Positions 6,521-9,959 of a stretch of DNA of 9,959 bases are shown piece by piece. The translations under genes were made by a program, and so were the position numbers. The notes under the pieces are model-generated. The model was not told the DNA's origin. It did no database searches and saw only the letters and a list, made by a program, of their open reading frames with translations. The first letter of the stretch is position 1. Each line of letters begins with the position of its first letter. Source of the DNA: a bacterium (GTDB taxonomy: Bacteria; Bacillota_A; Clostridia; Lachnospirales; Lachnospiraceae). The DNA lies in contig SFQZ01000121.1 of assembly GCA_004562915.1 (NCBI GenBank), forward strand, positions 1 to 9,959. The letters are read 5' to 3'.

Positions 6521-6788
6521 ATCCGAGCATCGCCCTTCGAGTCCAGTCCACGGACGTTACCTCCACAGTTAACTCGGTCCAGGCACCCTCACGGCACACA
6601 AGAGCTTTTACTTAGGGCTGCTCCATTCCTGACCTGACCCGGTTCGTAAATTCCTGTTGCGTAAGACCCAAACGTCAACGCCACTTATGAAGGGCTGCTC
6701 CGCAAAGAGATAACCCTCAGTTTGATATCACCCCAGCTATAGCGGATTGCTGGTTCAGGGTACCGCTGCCACCCCGGCTGCTCGGAGA
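6521..6788 (-). ncRNA. ffs: Signal recognition particle RNA, large bacterial type (scRNA)
   Basis: The RNA core of the signal recognition particle, which binds Ffh and takes nascent membrane and secreted proteins to FtsY and SecYEG. The Ffh-binding tip is clear on the minus strand near 6640-6614: GGGTCAGGTCAGGAATGGAG then CAGCCC. It has a GGAA tetraloop closed by C-G and A-U pairs, and the asymmetric loop strand containing AGCAGC. The Alu-type 5' domain matches the B. subtilis scRNA pattern (GGTGGCAGCGGTACCCTGAACC, split as GGTGGCAGCGG and TACCCTGAACC, then AGCAATCCGCTATAGC). The middle contains GGCGTTGACGTTTGGGTC and GTGCCGTGAGGGTGCCTGG. The ends pair as TCCGAGC / GCTCGGA, giving about 268 nt, close to the 271 nt of B. 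subtilis. Exact ends are inferred from this pairing. It lies directly after tadA, as in Bacillus. Confidence 0.95.
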
Positions 6789-6792
6789 TTTA

Positions 6793-6822
6793 AGTATAGC
6801 TTATAATAACCTTCATTGTCAA
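6793..6822 (-). promoter_or_regulatory. SRP RNA promoter
   Basis: A perfect TTGACA (6822-6817), an 18-base spacer and TATACT (6798-6793) on the minus strand lie 5 bases before the inferred RNA 5' end at about 6788. The -35 begins 4 bases after the tadA stop codon, so the RNA has a strong promoter independent of tadA. Confidence 0.85.
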
Positions 6823-6826
6823 GAGT

Positions 6827-7327
6827 TCACAGGGATTCTGTCACCGTTTCCTGTTTTTTCCTCTTTTTCTTTTCTCTTAACTCCCGGAAAAAATCAGACA
6901 ACATCATCGAGCACTCTTCCTCCAAAACGCCTTTTTCAATCTCCACCTGATGGTTAAATGCAGCCATCTGTAAAAGATTCAGCACCGAACCTGCGCATCC
7001 TGCCTTCGGATTCATCGTGGCAATGACCACTTTTTTCATGCGGCTCTGCACGATCGCTCCGGCGCACATCTGGCATGGCTCCAATGTCACATACATCGTA
7101 CAATCCTCTAACCGCCAGTCACCGGTCTTTTTGCTCGCTTTTTTGATCGCGGTCAATTCCGCGTGTGCCAACGTATTTCCTTCGGTGTTTCTTCTATTAT
7201 ATCCTCTCGCAATAATCGTGCCATCCTGCACGATCACGCACCCGATCGGCACCTCATCCAGGGCATATGCTTTTTTCGCCTCGCGGATGGCTGCCTTCAT
7301 ATATTTTTCGTCCTGCGTCATTTTCAT
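6827..7327 (-). CDS. tadA: tRNA-specific adenosine deaminase
   Basis: Deaminates A34 of tRNA-Arg(ACG) to inosine so that one tRNA reads three arginine codons; essential in most bacteria. The 166-residue protein has the cytidine/deoxycytidylate deaminase zinc site: H55-A-E57, where His binds zinc and Glu shuttles protons, and P84-C85-Q-M-C88. The VPIGCVIV block (26-33) and YNRRN (43-47) are typical of TadA. The C-terminal tail is very basic (REKKKRKK). ATG 7325-7327 is preferred over the ATG two codons later, because the AGGA site lies 9-10 bases before the first. The neighbour downstream on the same strand is the SRP RNA gene, an arrangement also seen in Bacillus; dnaX, which follows there, is absent here. 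It is divergent from the GNAT gene, with 134 bases between. Confidence 0.95.
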   Translation of the reverse strand: MKMTQDEKYMKAAIREAKKAYALDEVPIGCVIVQDGTIIARGYNRRNTEGNTLAHAELTAIKKASKKTGDWRLEDCTMYVTLEPCQMCAGAIVQSRMKKVVIATMNPKAGCAGSVLNLLQMAAFNHQVEIEKGVLEEECSMMLSDFFRELREKKKRKKQETVTESL

Positions 7328-7401
7328 TTTTCTGTTTTCCTGTTCTGGTACTCTGTATACAATGATACACTATTTATCGCATCACTACCATAGAAATATT
7401 T

Positions 7402-7429
7402 TTGCTTTTTTTGTGGTATCGTATATAAT
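7402..7429 (+). promoter_or_regulatory. Promoter of the GNAT acetyltransferase gene
   Basis: A perfect TATAAT (7424-7429) with a weak TTGCTT (7402-7407) 16 bases upstream, in the AT-rich region shared with tadA. A GAGG ribosome site (7453-7456) follows, 5 bases before ATG 7462. Confidence 0.55.
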
Positions 7430-7461
7430 GTTATATAAGAATTTTTCCATTCGAGGTTTTT

Positions 7462-8052
7462 ATGCAGAATCACACACAACTGCCCACCGGGCTTTCTTTT
7501 TCCTACGAAACAGAGCGATTAATTTTACGGCTACCCTCCACGGATTATCTGCGGGAAATCCATGATTTTTTATATCGTAACCGTTCCTGCTTTGAAAAAT
7601 ATGAACCGACCGCTCCTGAAAATTATTACACACTCGATTTCCAGCAGACGCTCGCCAGGTGTGAGTTAAAACTTGCACTCAAGCTTTCCAGTTTGCGCTT
7701 TTATGTTTTTTTGAAAGAAGATCCATCTACCATCATCGGTACGGTCTGTCTGCACAATATTATAAAAATGCCTTATTTCACGAGCGAGGTCGGCTATAAA
7801 TTCGATGCGTCTTATCAGCATCATGGATATGCCCGAGAATCCCTGTCTATGGCACTGTCTGTCGGCTTTTATGGTCTCGGGCTCCATAAAATTTTTGCCC
7901 GCTGCATGCCTGAAAATACGCCTTCCAGAAACCTGCTGCATGCCACAGGGTTTTTCGAGGAAGGAATTGAGCGCGACAGTATTCTCATTCAGGGAAAATG
8001 GGAAGATCACATCCGCTACGCTATCTTAAATCCTGATGAAATCCATTCATAA
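7462..8052 (+). CDS. GNAT family N-acetyltransferase (RimJ/RimL type)
   Basis: A 196-residue acetyl-CoA-dependent acetyltransferase. TERLILR (17-23) is the usual opening of the RimJ/RimL branch. EVGYKFDASYQHHGYARESL (109-128) holds the acetyl-CoA pyrophosphate loop; family consensus is Q/R-x-x-G-x-G/A, here QHHGYA. FARCMPENTPSRNLLHATGF (145-164) is the cofactor and catalytic strand, with Asn152 and Ser155. Relatives acetylate ribosomal protein N termini, but many paralogues modify small molecules or antibiotics, so the substrate is open. It is a single gene with its own promoter and converges on the gene at 8085 across 32 bases, without a clear terminator. Confidence 0.92.
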   Translation: MQNHTQLPTGLSFSYETERLILRLPSTDYLREIHDFLYRNRSCFEKYEPTAPENYYTLDFQQTLARCELKLALKLSSLRFYVFLKEDPSTIIGTVCLHNIIKMPYFTSEVGYKFDASYQHHGYARESLSMALSVGFYGLGLHKIFARCMPENTPSRNLLHATGFFEEGIERDSILIQGKWEDHIRYAILNPDEIHS

Positions 8053-8084
8053 ATGGACGGCTTCCTCTCAATTATTGTCCTGTA

Positions 8085-9029
8085 TTATTCGTCTAACGTG
8101 TGATACCAATAGCCAAACTGGTTGATGTGATCGGTCGTCATAAACTCCGGGAAACCAAAGATTGCTGCCATCACGCACTCCTGCTGCTGATAAATCCCCG
8201 GGACACCGATAAACCATTTGTCCTCTTCGAGTTTTCCCAGCACCAGATAGCGGTAATTGAAAAATCCGTGCAGCAAAAAGCTGTTATTTCCAAGATACCA
8301 GTATTTTCGCGGCAGTTCACGCAGGTCTTTCAGTTCAATGCGCACACACTCCACATTTTTATCCTCCGGCAATGTAAAATAGGGATACGTGTTTTTGAAC
8401 CGCTCCCACGTGTCCACCCAGACAAACTTTGGAAAAATATTGCGCATTGGCATTTCCGTTGCATGAAGCTCCTCTGCAGCATTTTCTCCGTTTTTATCTG
8501 CAAGATTTTCCGTTTTTTTCGCGGTCACTTTTTCCGCGTTCACTCTTTCGGCGGTCGCTCTTTCCGCGATATTCTCGTTTTTCTCATTTTCTTTCTGGTT
8601 TTCTGTTCCACCCACGTCAAATCTTTGCGGTTCCCACAACCTGATATTTTCTGTTTTTACTGCAAATGGCTTTCCTTCCGTCCAGCGTGTCATGGCAATC
8701 GCGCTTTCCTCTCCTGCAAAAACCATTCCATCCATCTCGGCAAACGAGTATTCTGATCCTCCAATCTGATCTGCTTTTATAATTGTTCCATAATCTCCGC
8801 TTCCTTTTATCATCCTCATCTCTCCCATCGGGAACGCAAGCATCTGCCCTCCCTCTACTTTAAAAAGGTATACCTGATCCATTCCCATCCGAATTGGTGT
8901 TCCACGCAGATGCACTTCAATCCTGCATTCATTTCCCCTGATCTCCACTTTTGCAAATCCCGCGTTGATTCCTTTTGTTCCGTTTTCGTATGCATATATA
9001 TATGTAATAAAACGTTTGATTCCTGCCAT
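8085..9029 (-). CDS. DUF6128-like protein of unknown function
   Basis: A 314-residue soluble protein in two parts. The N-terminal part (1-138, starting MAGIKRFITYIYAYENGTKG) looks like a beta-rich domain. A charged linker (about 140-192) contains a pentapeptide repeat. The C-terminal part (about 197-314) carries LPRKYWYLGNNSFLLHGFFN (239-258), IGVPGIYQQQE (274-284) and FGFPEF (291-296). I recognise this C-terminal block as the type called DUF6128 in Lachnospiraceae genomes; the name is from memory. The aromatic-rich motifs suggest ligand or protein binding, but no catalytic residues are evident. There is no signal peptide or membrane segment. The start is ATG 9027-9029, with GGGAG 7 bases upstream. 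Family members with the same N-terminal opening seem confined to this bacterial family, so it may have a lineage-specific cell-biological role. Confidence 0.75.
   Translation of the reverse strand: MAGIKRFITYIYAYENGTKGINAGFAKVEIRGNECRIEVHLRGTPIRMGMDQVYLFKVEGGQMLAFPMGEMRMIKGSGDYGTIIKADQIGGSEYSFAEMDGMVFAGEESAIAMTRWTEGKPFAVKTENIRLWEPQRFDVGGTENQKENEKNENIAERATAERVNAEKVTAKKTENLADKNGENAAEELHATEMPMRNIFPKFVWVDTWERFKNTYPYFTLPEDKNVECVRIELKDLRELPRKYWYLGNNSFLLHGFFNYRYLVLGKLEEDKWFIGVPGIYQQQECVMAAIFGFPEFMTTDHINQFGYWYHTLDE
8521..8565 (-). repeat. 15-bp tandem repeat in the linker of the DUF6128-like gene
   Basis: Three consecutive 15-bp units (8521-8535, 8536-8550, 8551-8565) share the pattern GCGGTC-CTCTTTCC with a few changes. 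They encode AERAT, AERVN and AEKVT; flanking bases show decayed further copies (AKKTE). The unit length keeps the reading frame, so gain or loss of copies would only change linker length. Confidence 0.75.
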
Positions 9030-9167
9030 CGGATGCTCCCGGCATTTATTTTGTTGCTACTATATATATTCATTGGTCGGTTATGATATGCGTGATTTTT
9101 CAAAAAACTTACATTATGAAGCGTGGCTGAGTGATCACAGAAATGTTTAAATTTATCTTCTTTATTC

Positions 9168-9196
9168 TTGACAGAAGTATGGTTCTCTGCTATTAT
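9168..9196 (+). promoter_or_regulatory. perR promoter
   Basis: TTGACA (9168-9173), a 17-base spacer and TATTAT (9191-9196), followed at once by the operator. The ribosome site AAAGGGTG (9227-9234) lies 7 bases before ATG 9242. The 212-base gap from 9030 to 9241 holds this control region and nothing else recognised. Confidence 0.8.
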
Positions 9197-9222
9197 AATA
9201 TCAGTAACAATTACTATTATTA
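9196..9222. promoter_or_regulatory. PerR-type operator in front of perR
   Basis: An inverted repeat centred on 9209: AGTAA-CAA-TTACT (9203-9215), with outer arms TAATA (9196-9200) and TATTA (9218-9222), separated from the core by two unmatched bases on each side. Written in Fur-family form the core is AGTAAC-A-ATTACT. It covers the predicted transcription start, as expected for a repressor that controls its own gene. Confidence 0.75.
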
Positions 9223-9241
9223 AAAAGAAAGGGTGATTATT

Positions 9242-9625
9242 ATGCTAAAATATAGTAGACAACGTGAAGCAATCAAGACCTTCCTTGCCGGCAGATATGA
9301 CCACCCTACTGCTGAAACTGTTTATCTCGGCATCAAAGAAGAGTTTCCGAATATCAGTCTCGGCACTGTATACCGTAATCTGTCATTGCTTTCTGACATC
9401 GGTGAGATTCAGAAATTATCGACCGGTATCGGACCTGACCGTTTTGACGGGAATCCGGCTCCACATTATCATTTTATCTGCAAACATTGTGGCAGCGTTT
9501 TAGACCTTTCCGTAGATGGTCTGGATCATATCAATGTCCTTGCAAATCAGGGATTTGACGGTGAACTTGAAGGTCATATTACATATTTTTATGGGAAATG
9601 CGCAGACTGTAAAAAGAACAGTTGA
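9242..9625 (+). CDS. perR: Peroxide-sensing repressor PerR (Fur family)
   Basis: A 127-residue DNA-binding dimer that represses peroxide-defence genes and is inactivated when bound iron reacts with H2O2. The winged helix spans about 5-62 (recognition helix near SLGTVYRNLSLL, 39-50). The regulatory metal residues of B. subtilis PerR (H37, D85, H91, H93, D104) align at a constant offset of 16 with H21, D69, H75, H77 and D88. The structural zinc cysteines C96, C99, C136 and C139 match C80, C83, C120 and C123. Asp88, where Fur proteins have Glu, favours a PerR over a Fur. The N terminus is 16 residues shorter than in B. subtilis. The ATG was chosen over an in-frame GTG at 9233 because that codon lies inside the ribosome site. 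The same operator stands before this gene and the next. Confidence 0.93.
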   Translation: MLKYSRQREAIKTFLAGRYDHPTAETVYLGIKEEFPNISLGTVYRNLSLLSDIGEIQKLSTGIGPDRFDGNPAPHYHFICKHCGSVLDLSVDGLDHINVLANQGFDGELEGHITYFYGKCADCKKNS

Positions 9626-9642
9626 TGGTACAGTTCCAGTTA

Positions 9643-9821
9643 TTCTATAAACTGTACGTTACTGTTCATTCAGCAGCAAAACATTTGCTGTTTTGCTGCG
9701 TAAGAAAGTGATTCAGGAGTGAGCAGACTCTTTTTGCAAAGCAAAAACTTAAAATGAGTCTGCGAACTGTTACTGGAACGAGATACGAGTGAACAGTAAC
9801 AACTGTACAGCTTTCTATAAA
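9643..9821. mobile_element. MITE-like folded element between perR and the rubredoxin-type gene
   Basis: A segment (9652-9810) has terminal inverted repeats: CTGTAC-GTTACTGTTCA (9652-9668) against TGAACAGTAAC (9790-9800), then AACT, then GTACAG (9805-9810). So 17 bp match, with a 4-base interruption. It is flanked by 9-bp direct repeats TTCTATAAA at 9643-9651 and 9813-9821, a candidate target duplication, with two extra bases on the right. Inside are two more perfect hairpins: GCAGCAAAACA / TGTTTTGCTGC (9673-9699) and GCAGACTC / GAGTCTGC (9723-9763) enclosing TTTTTGC-AAA-GCAAAAA. No open frame of use is present. The size, palindromic make-up and lack of coding capacity fit a miniature inverted-repeat element or a repeated intergenic RNA fold. 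Confidence 0.65.
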
Positions 9822-9838
9822 AAATGTAGGAAAAAGTA

Positions 9839-9867
9839 TTGACAAAATATATTTTTTAAATTAAAAT
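9839..9867 (+). promoter_or_regulatory. Promoter of the rubredoxin-type gene
   Basis: TTGACA (9839-9844), a 17-base AT-only spacer and TAAAAT (9862-9867), directly followed by the second operator. It lies to the right of the folded element, so the gene has its own start of transcription. Confidence 0.8.
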
Positions 9868-9868
9868 C

Positions 9869-9881
9869 AGTAATAGTTACT
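9869..9881. promoter_or_regulatory. Second PerR-type operator
   Basis: AGTAA-TAG-TTACT, the same arms and spacing as the perR operator, and the downstream ATTAT is also shared. It begins two bases after the -10, again over the transcription start. Confidence 0.75.
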
Positions 9882-9930
9882 ATTATCAAAAAACTAAATA
9901 AAATTTAAATAAGAAAAGGAGAACAAAATT

Positions 9931-9959
9931 ATGACAAAATGGGTTTGTACAGTATGTGG
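9931..9959 (+). CDS. Rubredoxin-domain protein, N-terminal fragment (probably a rubrerythrin)
   Basis: Only nine full codons are present before the window ends: MTKWVCTVC, then the first two bases of a probable Gly codon. The C-x-x-C-G iron knuckle at the very N terminus marks a rubredoxin domain. In gut Clostridia, a PerR-controlled gene starting this way is often a rubrerythrin with the rubredoxin domain first, which reduces H2O2 with electrons from NAD(P)H. A free rubredoxin, a desulfoferrodoxin-like protein or a flavoprotein fusion is not excluded. A strong AAAAGGAG site (9914-9921) stands 9 bases before the ATG. Confidence 0.75.

Noticed and set aside
6446..6637. A short open frame on the plus strand over the SRP RNA
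   Set aside because: The DNA is explained by the SRP RNA on the other strand; the frame has no ribosome site.
7017..7565. A 182-codon open frame on the plus strand
   Set aside because: It runs antisense through the tadA zinc-site codons and then out of frame into the GNAT gene; no family resemblance and no start signal.
8100..8756. A 218-codon open frame on the plus strand
   Set aside because: It lies wholly antisense to the DUF6128-like gene, has no ribosome site, and reads as low-complexity Phe/Arg-rich sequence expected from the opposite strand.
9233..9235. GTG as the perR start
   Set aside because: The codon lies within the ribosome site that serves the ATG at 9242, and the PerR alignment needs no extra residues.
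1..9959. CRISPR array, tRNA genes, phage or defence system
   Set aside because: No spaced repeats of the right size, no tRNA-like cloverleaf with CCA-type end, and no nuclease, integrase or toxin-like gene was recognised on either strand.

Overview
The window looks like a chromosomal piece of a low-GC, anaerobic Clostridia bacterium, most likely a gut Lachnospiraceae (Roseburia/Agathobacter/Blautia-like). The evidence is the protein sequences (UAP1-type pyrophosphorylase, YitT, an Mgl galactose transporter, PerR plus a rubredoxin-type protein, a DUF6128-like protein), strong AGGAGG ribosome sites, TTGACA/TATAAT promoters, and a large SRP RNA of the Bacillus/Clostridium type next to tadA. No phage, CRISPR, toxin-antitoxin or tRNA genes are seen. 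I assign the organism by pattern recognition, not by a search.

Layout. Positions 1-1340 (minus strand) hold the start of mglA and a 5'-truncated mglB, the sugar ABC importer. At about 1333-1341 mglB joins directly and out of frame to the 3' part of a small alarmone synthetase gene (RelA/SpoT synthetase fold, to 2004). Each gene lacks one end, so this is either a deletion at a short shared sequence or an assembly misjoin. Upstream on the same strand lie a UDP-sugar pyrophosphorylase (2129-3337) and a YitT membrane protein (3444-4304).

Positions 4305-4766 are non-coding and unusually structured. They hold an AT-rich tract with a perfect 19-bp palindrome, a same-direction cluster of DnaA boxes (4484-4545), a 10-bp-arm inverted repeat, and the terminator of pta. 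pta (phosphotransacetylase, 4767-5750) has its own promoter and folded leader and no ackA beside it. Then come a small PsiE-like membrane protein (5893-6384), the SRP RNA gene (about 6521-6788, minus) with a near-consensus promoter, and tadA (6827-7327).

From 7462 a GNAT acetyltransferase reads on the plus strand and converges on a Lachnospiraceae-type DUF6128-like protein (8085-9029, minus) whose linker is encoded by 15-bp tandem repeats. The right end is an oxidative-stress module on the plus strand: perR (9242-9625) and the start of a rubredoxin-type protein, probably a rubrerythrin (9931 onward). Each has a promoter followed directly by the same AGTAA-N3-TTACT operator, which suggests that PerR represses itself and the peroxide-defence gene. 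Between them sits a MITE-like folded element of about 160 bp with terminal inverted repeats and 9-bp flanking direct repeats.

How the genes work together: most are independent housekeeping or metabolic units (sugar uptake, ppGpp signalling, nucleotide-sugar synthesis, acetate metabolism, protein targeting, tRNA editing). The only clear regulon visible is the PerR pair.
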